A stretch of DNA of 64,000 nt from JABMQB01 sp964575025 (GTDB taxonomy: Bacteria; Bacteroidota; Bacteroidia; Bacteroidales; Prolixibacteraceae): NCBI GenBank assembly GCA_964575025.1, contig CAZNPV010000008.1:27269-91268 (forward strand), in the 5' to 3' direction. Positions 53,586 to 62,650 of the stretch are shown piece by piece. Numbering within the stretch: position 1 is the first letter of the stretch; each line of letters starts with the position of its first letter. Below the pieces are notes generated by a model. That model saw only the letters and a program-made list of their open reading frames with translations. It searched no databases and was not told the origin of the DNA. Position numbers and translations under genes: made by a program.

Positions 53586-55238
53586 TTACTGTAACAGATC
53601 CCTGGCTGTCTGAAAGGCATTCTCCGTAGGTTTATTGCCGCCTACCATTTTAGCCAGTTCTTCAATCCGTTCAGCCGGATCCAGTTTTTTTATCGAGGTA
53701 AAGGTTCCGTATTCATTATCGTATTTAAACACCTTGTAATGATGTTCTCCCTTCCCTGCGATCTGCGGAAGATGGGTAATATGGATAACCTGTACGGACC
53801 GGGAGAAATCTCTCAGAATATCGCCCATTTTCAACGCTATTTCCCCGGATACTCCGGCATCAATTTCGTCAAAAATGATCGTAGGCAATACTTTTTTTTG
53901 TGTTATGAGTGATTTGACAGCCAGCATGAGGCGGGAAGTTTCCCCTCCGGAAGCGATTCTGGCAATTTCAGCAGGTTCTGTATCCTTGTTGGCACTGAAG
54001 AGAAAACCGATCGAATCAAGGCCGTTTATTCCAGGATGGCTGAGCTTTTCATGAATCACCCGGAACCTGGCTTTAGGCATTCCCAAAAGGCGGAGTACCC
54101 CGACAACCTTCTTTTCAATAGTTGAAAATGTCTGTTTCCTTTTTTCACTGATCTGTTCAGCTTTCTCTGCAAGTTCCTTAAAAAGAATTTTCAGTTCCTT
54201 TTCCTGCTTAGCGATCTGCATATCATAATCCACAATTCCCGCGATTCGTTTTTCAAACTGATCTTTCAGCGAAAGCAACTCACCGACTGTCTGAACGCGA
54301 TGTTTATGCTGAAGGGAGTATATCAAATCCAGTCGCTGATCCAGGAATTCCAGACGGGACGGATCCAATTCAAGGCTTTCGGAATGGGTTGACAACTCCT
54401 CCAAAATATCTTTCAGTTCAATATACACACTTTCAAGCCTTTCCTGCAACCCGGAGGCATCTTTGTAATAACTGCTGATCTTTCTCAGTTCGTTGGATCC
54501 TTCCTTTATCATAGGCAGAGCCGAAACCTGCTCATTTTCAAGCAGTTCCATCACTTTAAGAAGGATGCTTTTTATCTCTTCAGCATGGGCAAGTTTTTCC
54601 CGTTCCTCTTCCAGTTTCTCCTGGTCATTTTCCGATAATTCTGCTTTCTCAAGCTGGTTAAACTGAAACTCATAATAATCCAGGTCTGATTTTTCCTTTT
54701 CAGCTTTTGCTTTTAATTCTTCCAGAAAATGGGTTTTCTTCAGGTATTCCGTATAAGCTTGCTGGTATTCAGAAAGGATTTTTCCATTGCCGGCAACCAC
54801 ATCCACCAGCTCAAGCTGGAACTGTTTGCTGGTCAGTTCGAGGTTTTGAAGCTGTGAATGAATATCAATCAGGTGGGTACCGATCTCGGCCATTTGCCTG
54901 ACGTTCACAGGAGTATCATTGATGAACGCCCGGGATTTCCCCGATGGGGTTATTTCTCTCCTGAAGATCGATTTGTCATCATAGTCCAGGCTAAATTTTT
55001 CAAAAAATGGTTTCAGTCTGGAGGCTTCTATTTCAAAGATCCCTTCCACCACACATTTTTTTGTGTTGTCACGCAACGTATTGGTATCTGCCCTGTTTCC
55101 CAGAATCAGGGATAAAGCTCCCAGAATAATGGATTTACCAGCTCCTGTTTCGCCGGTAACAATATTAAAACCCCGGTTAAAATTAATAACCAGTTCATCG
55201 ATCAATGCATAATTCTTAATGGTCAGTCGGGTCAGCAT
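53586..55238 (-). CDS. recN: DNA repair protein RecN
   Basis: 550 residues from the ATG at 55236-55238, where MLTRLTIKNYALIDELVINF gives the standard RecN N-terminus; the longer frame overlaps porD. Walker A is GETGAGKSIILGALSLILG near residue 35, the signature is IASGGETSRLMLAVKSL near 430, and Walker B is PTIIFDEIDAGVSGE. Coiled coils occupy the middle. It is an SMC-like ATPase acting at double-strand breaks, and the last gene of the bamD-omega-coaBC-porD-recN run. Confidence 0.95.
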   Translation of the reverse strand: MLTRLTIKNYALIDELVINFNRGFNIVTGETGAGKSIILGALSLILGNRADTNTLRDNTKKCVVEGIFEIEASRLKPFFEKFSLDYDDKSIFRREITPSGKSRAFINDTPVNVRQMAEIGTHLIDIHSQLQNLELTSKQFQLELVDVVAGNGKILSEYQQAYTEYLKKTHFLEELKAKAEKEKSDLDYYEFQFNQLEKAELSENDQEKLEEEREKLAHAEEIKSILLKVMELLENEQVSALPMIKEGSNELRKISSYYKDASGLQERLESVYIELKDILEELSTHSESLELDPSRLEFLDQRLDLIYSLQHKHRVQTVGELLSLKDQFEKRIAGIVDYDMQIAKQEKELKILFKELAEKAEQISEKRKQTFSTIEKKVVGVLRLLGMPKARFRVIHEKLSHPGINGLDSIGFLFSANKDTEPAEIARIASGGETSRLMLAVKSLITQKKVLPTIIFDEIDAGVSGEIALKMGDILRDFSRSVQVIHITHLPQIAGKGEHHYKVFKYDNEYGTFTSIKKLDPAERIEELAKMVGGNKPTENAFQTARDLLQ

Positions 55239-55248
55239 TGTATGTCTA

Positions 55249-56172
55249 TTAGAGATCCTCTGATTCTTTGATCCTCTCATATAAAGAACCGTTTGAGGGA
55301 TCTACTTCATTCAGGATGGTTAAAACACGGTTTCGTTCGTCGGGGTAGGATTGGGAAAAGATATTTACAATTTCGTCTTTTTTGGCATCAAAGAACACCT
55401 GAAGAATATACACCGACGGACGTCTTCTGAATACTTTCTGAATCAGGCGCAGGGATTCGGCAATAGCCGCCCTCCCCTCTTCAGGCTTATCAGCCATTAG
55501 GTCCAGGCCTAGTCTGTGGTACTCATAGGTACACGTCCGGAAATCAGAATACGATTTATTTAACAGGTTTTCCACAAACCAATACCGGTTGCGTTCGCTT
55601 TCAAACGATTTCCATCCCTCTTCCCTGGCATTTTGTGCATTGTTGACAATCAGCTGGGCCTTTTCAAAATAGGGAGTTCCCCCATCAGGTGAGAAAGAAT
55701 CATAATCCATCCCCAGAATGATATAGGCATAAAAAGCCAGAATATTGGTCAGGTTATCCTTGTTGTTGGTTTCGTTAAATTCAAGAGGCTGGAACTCCAC
55801 ATACTGGCAATGAAAATCATTGTCTTTAATATTGAGCAATACCGATTCATAGGTTGAATTAAAAACCGGCCGTTTAGCCTGCACCTGGATGGTTCCTTTA
55901 AACTCATCGGAGGAAACCTGCTTGTCAAGGCGTATAAAAATATTGCACTCAATGCGTTCATCCATAGTATACTTATGGTTGGTCCATTGCCGGCTGTTCA
56001 TGAATTCCGTTATATCGACCTGCATGGTACTGAAAAGGTTCCGGTTTGCCCCCCGGATTTTTGTGGAATTAACACTTACACGGCATCGCAATTCCTGGCT
56101 GTTGGCATAGAGTACAGCTCCTGCAAGAAAAATTAGCACTAAGAAAAATCTCCTCATAGCCTGAATCTTCAT
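55249..56172 (-). CDS. porD: DUF4835/PorD-like type IX secretion protein
   Basis: 307 residues from the ATG at 56170-56172 (an internal ATG five codons later is also possible). A signal peptide ends ANSQ, followed by ELRCRVSVNSTKIRGANRN, FSTMQVDITEFMNSRQWT, CNIFIRLDKQVSSDEFKG and FYAYIILGMDYDSFSPDGG, the DUF4835 pattern. The family is annotated as PorD in recent type IX secretion nomenclature; its exact job there is not established. The T9SS sorting domain remnant at 18944-19456 agrees with this organism having the system. It lies 10 bases before recN and 18 after coaBC. Confidence 0.82.
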   Translation of the reverse strand: MKIQAMRRFFLVLIFLAGAVLYANSQELRCRVSVNSTKIRGANRNLFSTMQVDITEFMNSRQWTNHKYTMDERIECNIFIRLDKQVSSDEFKGTIQVQAKRPVFNSTYESVLLNIKDNDFHCQYVEFQPLEFNETNNKDNLTNILAFYAYIILGMDYDSFSPDGGTPYFEKAQLIVNNAQNAREEGWKSFESERNRYWFVENLLNKSYSDFRTCTYEYHRLGLDLMADKPEEGRAAIAESLRLIQKVFRRRPSVYILQVFFDAKKDEIVNIFSQSYPDERNRVLTILNEVDPSNGSLYERIKESEDL

Positions 56173-56190
56173 AGGATAAAAATACAAAAA

Positions 56191-57414
56191 TTAATCCAGC
56201 CCGGCACCGGGGTTAAAAATCATCTCTCCCATTTTTTCAACAATATCACGGGCGACTTCCTCTTTACTTTTTAACTCAAAATCCTTCAGATTATTGTTTT
56301 TATCAATGAGTGTCACTTTGTTGGTATCCACATTAAAACCTCCTCCCGGTGTATTGAGTGAATTCAGAACAATCATGTCGAGGTTTTTATCCCTGCATTT
56401 TCTTTTTGCCTGGGTTACTTCATTGTGTGTTTCCAGGGCAAAACCAACCAGGATTTGTGATTTTTTCTTCAGGGCTCCCAGGCGGGCAGCAATATCTTTC
56501 GTTGATTTCAGGGGTAACTCCAGGGTTGGGCTTTCTCTTTTTATTTTTTGTTTTTTTGTTTTTTGAGGAGTATAATCAGCCACAGCTGCAGCCATCACCG
56601 CCCCGTCGCATTCCGGGAAAAGGCGTACTGAAGCCCTATACATCTCGCTTGCCGATTCAACCTTTATCACCTCAATATTTTCCTGATCAATCATCAGGTG
56701 AACCGGTCCGGATACCAGTTTTACCCTTGCTCCTTCGGCAGCCAGTTCCCTGGCTATGGCATAGCCCATTTTTCCGGATGAATAGTTCCCTATAAAACGT
56801 ACAGGGTCGATTTTTTCGTAGGTTGGACCTGCTGTTACGAGGAAGGTTTTATTCCGGAGTTTTTTTTTTCTGCCAAGAAACTGCACCAGCAATTCCAGGA
56901 TGTTTTCCGGTTCTTCCATGCGCCCCGGCCCCTCCAGTCCACTGGCTAACTCGCCCGTACCAGGAGTGATGATCGTATTCCCAAACGATTCAAGAATTCT
57001 GAGGTTTTTTTGTGTGGCCGGATGATGGAACATATGGACATCCATTGCCGGAGCGACAAACACCTGACTCCGGGCTGCCAGATAGGTTGCCAACAACATA
57101 TTATCTGCTATGCCATTGGCCATTTTGGCAATCGTTGAGGCTGTAGCCGGAGCAACTACCATCGCATCAGCCCATAACCCGAGGTCTATATGGCTGTTCC
57201 AGGTTCCGTCAACGGCACCAAAAAAATCACTGATCACCGGCCTGCCTGACAGGGCTGAAAGGGTAACCGGCGTTATAAATTCTTTTCCGGAAGGGGTAAT
57301 CAGTACCTGTACTTCAGCGCCTTCCTTCATAAAAAGCCTTAAAAGATAAGCTGCCTTATAGGCAGCTATACTTCCGGTAATTCCTAAAACAATATGTTTT
57401 CCTTTCAGCCTCAT
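56191..57414 (-). CDS. coaBC: Bifunctional phosphopantothenoylcysteine decarboxylase / phosphopantothenate-cysteine ligase
   Basis: 407 residues. The N-terminal flavin decarboxylase CoaC (about 1-180) has GITGSIAAYKAAYLLRLF, VAPATASTIAKMANGIADN and APAMDVHM. The C-terminal ligase CoaB has FLVTAGPTYEKIDPVRFIGN, NYSSGKMGYAIARELA, MAAAVADYTP and VGFALETH. It makes 4'-phosphopantetheine for coenzyme A. It lies 13 bases after the omega gene. Confidence 0.96.
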   Translation of the reverse strand: MRLKGKHIVLGITGSIAAYKAAYLLRLFMKEGAEVQVLITPSGKEFITPVTLSALSGRPVISDFFGAVDGTWNSHIDLGLWADAMVVAPATASTIAKMANGIADNMLLATYLAARSQVFVAPAMDVHMFHHPATQKNLRILESFGNTIITPGTGELASGLEGPGRMEEPENILELLVQFLGRKKKLRNKTFLVTAGPTYEKIDPVRFIGNYSSGKMGYAIARELAAEGARVKLVSGPVHLMIDQENIEVIKVESASEMYRASVRLFPECDGAVMAAAVADYTPQKTKKQKIKRESPTLELPLKSTKDIAARLGALKKKSQILVGFALETHNEVTQAKRKCRDKNLDMIVLNSLNTPGGGFNVDTNKVTLIDKNNNLKDFELKSKEEVARDIVEKMGEMIFNPGAGLD

Positions 57415-57427
57415 AAAGGCTTACGAA

Positions 57428-57766
57428 TTATGATTTTTTGCGGCTGCTCTCCTTTAGGGGATTCCTGTGGTAGATCTGCCCTTCTTTTAATTCTTCAAAA
57501 GCGATTAACGAAGGCTTTGGAAGGCGTTCATAAAACTTGGAGATCTCAATCTGCTCACGGTTTTCGAAAATCTCTTCCAGGTTGTCGGTATAGGAAGCAA
57601 ATTCCTGTAATTTCTGATTTAACTCCTCTTTTAATTCCGATGCAATCTGATTCGCCCTCCTGGCCAGGATCATCACTGTTTCATATACATTCCCTGTCTC
57701 CTGAGTTAAGATATCAAGGTCACGGGGAATAGTTGTAATAGATGCCTTTGTTTTCTTGTAATCCAT
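57428..57766 (-). CDS. rpoZ: RNA polymerase omega subunit, Rpb6-like
   Basis: 112 residues. The pattern GNVYETVMILARRANQIASE is the omega/Rpb6 core, with the conserved basic region (RR) and the following helix. This Bacteroidota form is often annotated only as an Rpb6-like protein. It lies three bases after bamD and 13 bases before coaBC, its normal neighbours. Confidence 0.85.
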   Translation of the reverse strand: MDYKKTKASITTIPRDLDILTQETGNVYETVMILARRANQIASELKEELNQKLQEFASYTDNLEEIFENREQIEISKFYERLPKPSLIAFEELKEGQIYHRNPLKESSRKKS

Positions 57767-57769
57767 AGT

Positions 57770-58594
57770 CTAATTCACATTGGTTGTTTTCTCATTATAA
57801 TTCAACTCTTCTGCCAGGGTCTCGTAGAATTTTTCAGCTTCTTTGATGTGTTCGCTGTCGGGGTATTCATCCACAAAGGTAAAATATTCATCGAGAGCTG
57901 ACGACATACGTTCTTGTTTTTTGCTTTCTATACTGTTTATTGCCAGCAAATATTTCGATTTTAATAACATAAACATCAGTTCCTCCCTGAATTGTGAATC
58001 GGGATACTCCTTTAAACTGTTATCCAGGGCAACTACGGCTGCTTTATACTGTCCAAAATCGTAATACATTTTCGCAGAAAGGAACGATTTTTCAACCAGT
58101 TTATCCTGCATTTCAGCAATCAGTCGGTTTGCCTCATCGACCCGCTCGGTGTATGGGTAAAGATTGATATACAGCTGCAGGGCATCGATGGCCTTCCGGG
58201 TTACCTCCTGGTCTAGTCTGGGTTTGGGTGACATCAGGTAATGGCAGTACCCAACCATGAATTGAGCTTCTTCCACATAATCACTGGTAGGAAATTCACT
58301 TACCAGGGTACTGAAATAGTGGCCTGCCATAAGGTAATCCTTTTGGCCCATCATGCTTTTTGCATAGTAATAGTATATCTGATCGGCATGACTGGTACCC
58401 CTGTATATGGTAATCAATTCATTCAGCAAGCTAGCTGACCTGACATACTCGCCTTCCTCATAATACTCAATTGCTTTTTTAAACTTGAATTCGTAATCGG
58501 TACTTTTCAGGATTTTATTGTAATCACCGCAACGACTGAAAAGCATCATTGTGAGGATCAAACCCACACCAAAAATTCTCATTCTCATAAACAT
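57770..58594 (-). CDS. bamD: Outer membrane assembly lipoprotein BamD
   Basis: 274 residues. The lipoprotein signal ends MMLFSRCGDYNKILKS (lipid Cys about residue 22); two nearby in-frame ATGs are alternative starts. Tetratricopeptide-type repeats follow (KAIEYYEEGEYVRSASLLNE, YYYYAKSMMGQKDYLMAGHY, YVEEAQFMVGYCHYLMSPKP). BamD is the essential lipoprotein of the BAM complex that inserts outer-membrane barrels. It is the first gene of the operon, divergent from the palmitoyltransferase-like gene. Confidence 0.93.
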   Translation of the reverse strand: MFMRMRIFGVGLILTMMLFSRCGDYNKILKSTDYEFKFKKAIEYYEEGEYVRSASLLNELITIYRGTSHADQIYYYYAKSMMGQKDYLMAGHYFSTLVSEFPTSDYVEEAQFMVGYCHYLMSPKPRLDQEVTRKAIDALQLYINLYPYTERVDEANRLIAEMQDKLVEKSFLSAKMYYDFGQYKAAVVALDNSLKEYPDSQFREELMFMLLKSKYLLAINSIESKKQERMSSALDEYFTFVDEYPDSEHIKEAEKFYETLAEELNYNEKTTNVN

Positions 58595-58683
58595 GGCGCA
58601 AAATTAATTTTTTTTACCGAATGAAGAACGAAATTACGGATCTTTTATTTGAATAGTAAGCAGATTAGTATTATTTAACACCA

Positions 58684-58714
58684 TTTGTCCGATCGTTAAA
58701 AAAGGTTATTTTTG
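58684..58714 (+). promoter_or_regulatory. Bacteroidota promoter (-33 TTTG, -7 TATTTTTG)
   Basis: TTTG at 58684-58687 and TATTTTTG at 58707-58714 are separated by exactly 19 bases, the standard spacing of the Bacteroidota primary sigma promoter. It lies 24 bases before the GTG start of the serine-palmitoyltransferase-like gene. This is the best promoter match in the window. Confidence 0.75.
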
Positions 58715-58738
58715 CAGAACAATCAATAAACCTATACT

Positions 58739-59992
58739 GTGGATATATTTGATAAGTTAAAAGCCAACCAGGGAGAGCTCGGAAAATACATGAAAAATTC
58801 CCATGGTTACTTCAGTTTTCCTAAACTGGAAGGAGAGATCCGTCCCCGGATGAAATTCAGGGGCAAAGAAGTTTTAACGTGGAGTTTGAACAACTACCTG
58901 GGATTGGCGAATCATCCCGAGGTACGCAAGGCGGATGCAGATGCAGCCAGGGACTGGGGTCTTGGGTATCCGATGGGTGCCCGCATGATGTCAGGTCAGA
59001 CCGTCTATCACGAAGAACTGGAAAGACAACTTGCTTCGTTTGTAGGAAAGAAAGACGCGTTTCTTCTGAATTACGGATACCAGGGGATGGTTTCCATTAT
59101 TGATGCAATAACCTGGCGAAATGACGTAATTGTCTATGATTCAGAATCTCATGCATGTATTCTTGACGGAGTCCGCCTGCATATGGGCAAGCGATATGTG
59201 TATGCCCATAACGACATGGACAGCCTGAGGAAACAGTTGCAGCATGCCACGAAACTGGCCGAAAAACAGGGAGGCGGTATTCTGGTCATCACCGAAGGGG
59301 TCTTTGGAATGTCTGGCAACCTGGGAAAACTGGATGAAATTACAGCCCTGAAAAAAGAGTTTGATTTCAGGTTGCTGGTCGACGATGCCCACGGCTTTGG
59401 TACGATAGGTCCCTCCGGGGCCGGAACACCGGAACATTTCGGAGTTCAGAATCAGGTGGACCTCCACTTCGCAACCTTTGCCAAGGCGATGGCAGGTATA
59501 GGGGCTTTTGTAGCCACCAATCCGGAGATATGCTATTACCTGCGGTATAACATGCGGTCTCAAACCTATGCCAAATCACTCCCCATGCCAATGGTGATTG
59601 GCGCTATGAAAAGACTGGAACTGCTTCGAACCAGACCGGAATTGAAAGAAAAACTGTGGACCATCGTACGTGCCCTTCAATCGGGACTGAAAAAAGAAGG
59701 ATTTGACCTGGGAAATACCAATTCTTGTGTTACACCGGTTTACCTGAAAGGGGGCGTTGGTGAAGCAACCAACCTGGTAATGGATCTGCGGGAAAACTAT
59801 GGCATTTTCTGCTCTCCGGTGATCTACCCGGTGATCCCCAAAGGAGAACTGATCTTACGATTAATACCAACAGCTACCCATACCCTTGAAGATGTGGAAA
59901 TAACCCTACAGGCCTTCAAAGCAGTGAGAAATAAACTGGAAGCCGGTGCTTATCCGAAAGATCGGATAGCCAATGTAAAAGTGGATCTTTAA
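58739..59992 (+). CDS. Serine palmitoyltransferase-like alpha-oxoamine synthase
   Basis: 417 residues from a GTG start (58739-58741). The PLP Lys is in FATFAKAMAGIGAF near residue 248. Substrate and cofactor motifs GYPMGARMMSGQTVYHEELE, FLLNYGYQGMVSIIDA, DSESHACILDGVRLHMG and LLVDDAHGFGTIG place it in the alpha-oxoamine synthase group, nearest to Bacteroidota serine palmitoyltransferases. It would condense serine with a fatty acyl-CoA, the first step of the sphingolipids these bacteria make; glycine C-acetyltransferase is the alternative. Probably monocistronic. Confidence 0.82.
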   Translation: MDIFDKLKANQGELGKYMKNSHGYFSFPKLEGEIRPRMKFRGKEVLTWSLNNYLGLANHPEVRKADADAARDWGLGYPMGARMMSGQTVYHEELERQLASFVGKKDAFLLNYGYQGMVSIIDAITWRNDVIVYDSESHACILDGVRLHMGKRYVYAHNDMDSLRKQLQHATKLAEKQGGGILVITEGVFGMSGNLGKLDEITALKKEFDFRLLVDDAHGFGTIGPSGAGTPEHFGVQNQVDLHFATFAKAMAGIGAFVATNPEICYYLRYNMRSQTYAKSLPMPMVIGAMKRLELLRTRPELKEKLWTIVRALQSGLKKEGFDLGNTNSCVTPVYLKGGVGEATNLVMDLRENYGIFCSPVIYPVIPKGELILRLIPTATHTLEDVEITLQAFKAVRNKLEAGAYPKDRIANVKVDL

Positions 59993-60507
59993 ACCCTTCT
60001 CCGCCTAAAATTTTAAGGACAGAGAAAAAAAGAGTTAACGGGTTCTATGATCCGGTGAGTGGTTGTCGTTGCTTTGGTCTCCGAAGCCCTGGCGAAAGAG
60101 GGGTGTTGTTGCTTTGGCTTAGCCAGAACCATGACAACTGATCTCATTGATCTTGTTTCCCTTATGCGAACGCAGCAAGTGAACAACCATGATAACGAAT
60201 TCCAGATATTAGATCTTGGCTCCTGGTTCCTGATTCCTGGTTCTTCACCTTTCCACCTTTTCACTCTTCCACCTTATCACCTTATCCCCTTATCACTTTT
60301 CCTGGTTCCTGGTTCTTGGCTCCTGGTTCTATTAATCCGAATATCCGAAAAACCAACTCACAACTCGCAACTCGTAACTCACTACTCGTAACTCGTAATT
60401 TATTCCCGGTTATCCCGATCTGTCGGAGCTACGTCAACATAGGATAATTCAGTGCGAATTTTGTTCATCCATGGATTTACTCACAGGATATTATTCTCAT
60501 GTATCAA
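59993..60507. repeat. Repeat-rich intergenic region including direct repeat copy 1 (60212-60366)
   Basis: No gene is seen. The sequence agccagaaccatgacaac (60121-60138) matches 49282-49299. The block from gatcttggctcctggttcct (60212) to caactcacaactc (60366), 155 bases, recurs at 62385-62553. It is pyrimidine-rich, built of tggttcctggctcc and ccttatcaccttatc units, followed by a short aactcgtaactcg-type tandem run to about 60400. Confidence 0.88.
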
Positions 60508-60750
60508 TCATTGGTTGGAATCTGTTTTTTTGTGCAGATTTAAAAGAATTACATTAAAAGCCAAAAGTGCAATGTAGAACTTGTAGTGTAAGGCTAATTG
60601 GTTATCTGCAATGTACGCGATTCCTTCCCAAATCAGAAGAAACAAAAGAGTAACCAGGAATGCGCGGAGAAACAACTTGAAATCCTTTTTCTTTATGAGT
60701 AAATAAAGAGCAAATGCACTTAAGATAATAAGCAAAATCGTATGCAACAT
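60508..60750 (-). CDS. Small integral membrane protein, candidate bacteriocin immunity protein
   Basis: 80 residues with three hydrophobic segments (about 1-19, 27-48, 56-72), a short basic turn KKKDF between the first two and a basic tail (HKKTDSNQ). No family was recognised. It starts 36 bases after the stop of the first double-glycine peptide, same strand. Small multi-pass proteins immediately downstream of class II bacteriocin genes are commonly immunity proteins; that is the basis of the suggestion. Confidence 0.6.
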   Translation of the reverse strand: MLHTILLIILSAFALYLLIKKKDFKLFLRAFLVTLLFLLIWEGIAYIADNQLALHYKFYIALLAFNVILLNLHKKTDSNQ

Positions 60751-60786
60751 AGATCAGTATTTAAGTAAATATATATATTATTTGTT

Positions 60787-60942
60787 TTACCTTTGGGCAG
60801 CTTCGCTTCCTTCCTTCAAAGCTTCAGCACTTCCTTTTGGATCACCGGTAATATCCCAAATTAATGCTATAGCAATTCCTTCCAGAATCCACCATAATCC
60901 ACCATGAATATTTATTAATTCATTTTTAGTTAATTCCTTCAT
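60787..60942 (-). CDS. Double-glycine leader peptide A, bacteriocin-like (51 aa)
   Basis: A 51-residue frame from the ATG at 60940-60942. The leader MKELTKNELINIHGG fits the double-glycine type (Glu/Leu/Ile pattern at -12, -7 and -4, then GG). The predicted mature part is 36 residues: it starts LWWILEGIAIALIWDI, has GDPKG (GxxxG) at mature positions 18-22 and ends SEAAQR. It has no cysteine and a net charge of about -3. A C39-type ABC transporter would be needed to cleave and export it; none is in the window. Confidence 0.72.
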   Translation of the reverse strand: MKELTKNELINIHGGLWWILEGIAIALIWDITGDPKGSAEALKEGSEAAQR

Positions 60943-61061
60943 TCGTTATAGATTTTTTGTTTTAGCAATATAAAATCGTTACCAGCATTTATCAAATAAT
61001 GATTACGGAAAAGTAATATACAAGAATTAATTGAATAACAGCTCGTTAAATGTTATAAATT

Positions 61062-61250
61062 TTATTTAAAAGCAACATATCTCAAAGCTGTTCCTTCTGT
61101 TTTAACGCCCCATGCGACTTCTCCTCCCATGTATCCAATAGCTTTTAGGAAAAGTTTGGTCAATACATGCAAACCACCCTGAATATTAGTTAAAGAGTCT
61201 TTATCAAGCTCTTTAATCCCATTTGTTTTTGTGTTTAAAGATTTTTTCAT
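61062..61250 (-). CDS. Double-glycine leader peptide B, bacteriocin-like (62 aa)
   Basis: A 62-residue frame. The leader of 26 residues ends IKELDKDSLTNIQGG, very like that of peptide A. The predicted mature part is again 36 residues: LHVLTKLFLKAIGYMGGEVA..., with GYMGG (GxxxG) at mature positions 13-17 and the ending RYVAFK. It has no cysteine and a net charge of about +3, opposite to peptide A. Equal mature length, complementary charge and a GxxxG in each are what two-peptide (class IIb) bacteriocins show. Confidence 0.75.
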   Translation of the reverse strand: MKKSLNTKTNGIKELDKDSLTNIQGGLHVLTKLFLKAIGYMGGEVAWGVKTEGTALRYVAFK

Positions 61251-61307
61251 GATAGTGAATTTTGTGTTACTAATCGGTTTAAATAAAAGATCATCACTAA
61301 TCTACAT

Positions 61308-61622
61308 TTATTCTGTGCATAAAAAAAGCACATTGTATGATTTTTTGTAAAATCCACCATTTATTTTTTTTGTTGTATTGGTTGAAATAACTTTAAAAGA
61401 ATATGCAATATCTAACAGTTTTTCGTTTTTAAAATAGAAAGTTCTTCTTGTCCTGGAATATCCGATTTCAACACCCATATCCTTAAAGCATTCAATATCA
61501 ACATAAAGTTGTCTACGGCTTATACCTAATTTTCTGGAAAATTCATCTGGGTTTCCGGTGCATTCTGATTTTATTAATTTATTTATTCTAATCATTCTAT
61601 CTAAAAGATCAGTTGCTTTCAT
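61308..61622 (-). CDS. Small HTH regulator upstream of the double-glycine peptides
   Basis: 104 residues. A DeoR/HTH_11-like helix-turn-helix lies at about 8-60: LLDRMIRINKLI, NPDEFSRKLGISRRQLYVDI, ECFKDMGVEIGYSRTRRTFY. No sensor domain follows; the rest is a short basic segment. It is the first gene of the minus-strand set and ends 57 bases before peptide B. Local control of the peptide genes is likely but not shown. Confidence 0.75.
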   Translation of the reverse strand: MKATDLLDRMIRINKLIKSECTGNPDEFSRKLGISRRQLYVDIECFKDMGVEIGYSRTRRTFYFKNEKLLDIAYSFKVISTNTTKKINGGFYKKSYNVLFLCTE

Positions 61623-62650
61623 ACCATGTAGTATTAGTTATTTTTTAAGGTACAGTACACCTGTCTGCCGGCAGACAGGCATCTCGTCCCGATAGCCATC
61701 AGGATAACGTGCATTTCCCGTCCTTATAGTCATCGTTTGGGTTTAATCATAGTCTTTAACCACACTCGTTTCATATTGCTATATATTTAACGTATTAGTT
61801 TTTTTGAAGCCTTTTATCGTTGATTGATAAATCAATTATTTAGCAATGCATAGAGGTTATCATCTCATTTCTAAGAATCCGATAAATCCTCTATAGATTT
61901 TTTATTCATTCACTATTATTTCCTGATTAGTGAATCCCCCATGGGTAAAAAATATCGATACAATTGAATCCATTATTATTTCTGATTCTTGCATTGTACT
62001 ACTTTGCATTTTATGGCAATCGATTTTCATGGATATCGGAGATGTGTATGAGGATAACTTGTGCATTGTTTTTTTGTAATTGAATATGTAAATCCGGGTT
62101 TAAGATATTATAATACGGTATTTGTAGTAAAAACGTTTCATATGAAATCTAAGTTTTATATGCAAGAGATTCACTCGCTCGGGGACTTTAGGGATGAGTA
62201 GGCCTAAATAAGGTTGACCGTTTTTGGAGTTTTGCCTCACCCTGAAGTTTTGGGGCCAAATGCCCTGCCGGACGGGGTTCCGACTTTGTCGGAGTTAAGA
62301 TCTATTGTTTTAATGGTATTCGATGTAATTCGGCAAAGCCTCATTTCAGTCCTACGCGCATTTTCCGACTGCGTCGGAATGGTTGATCTTGGCTCCTGGT
62401 TCCTGATTCCTGGTTCTTCACCTTTCCACCTTTTCACTCTTCCACCTTATCACCTTATCCCCTTATCACTTTTCCTGGCTCCTGGCTCCTGGTTCCTGGT
62501 TCTTTGCTCCTGGTTCTATTAATCCGAATATCCGAAAAACCAACTCACAACTCCTATTTCCTAATGATTGCAGCATAAAAACAGAAGAATAATTCCTATT
62601 TTAGCTTCAGAAAAGGAAGCAACAGGTCCATCATCAAAAAGAAATAACCC
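61623..62650. repeat. AT-rich intergenic region with palindromes and direct repeat copy 2 (62385-62553)
   Basis: About 1 kb without a credible gene. A perfect 20-base palindrome, cctgtctgccggcagacagg, is at 61660-61679, followed by the imperfect tcccgatagccatcagga. An 8-bp stem attcacta/tagtgaat is at 61908-61915 and 61928-61935. Two small hairpins of ccgac/gtcgg type are near 62276 and 62365. The block 62385-62553 (169 bases) is the second copy of the repeat at 60212-60366, with a few extra ctcctgg units. Confidence 0.85.

Noticed and set aside
60059..60391. Plus-strand open frame sharing a 29-residue segment with the frame at 62214-62522
   Set aside because: The shared segment comes from the repeated pyrimidine-rich DNA block; low-complexity translation, no start signal.
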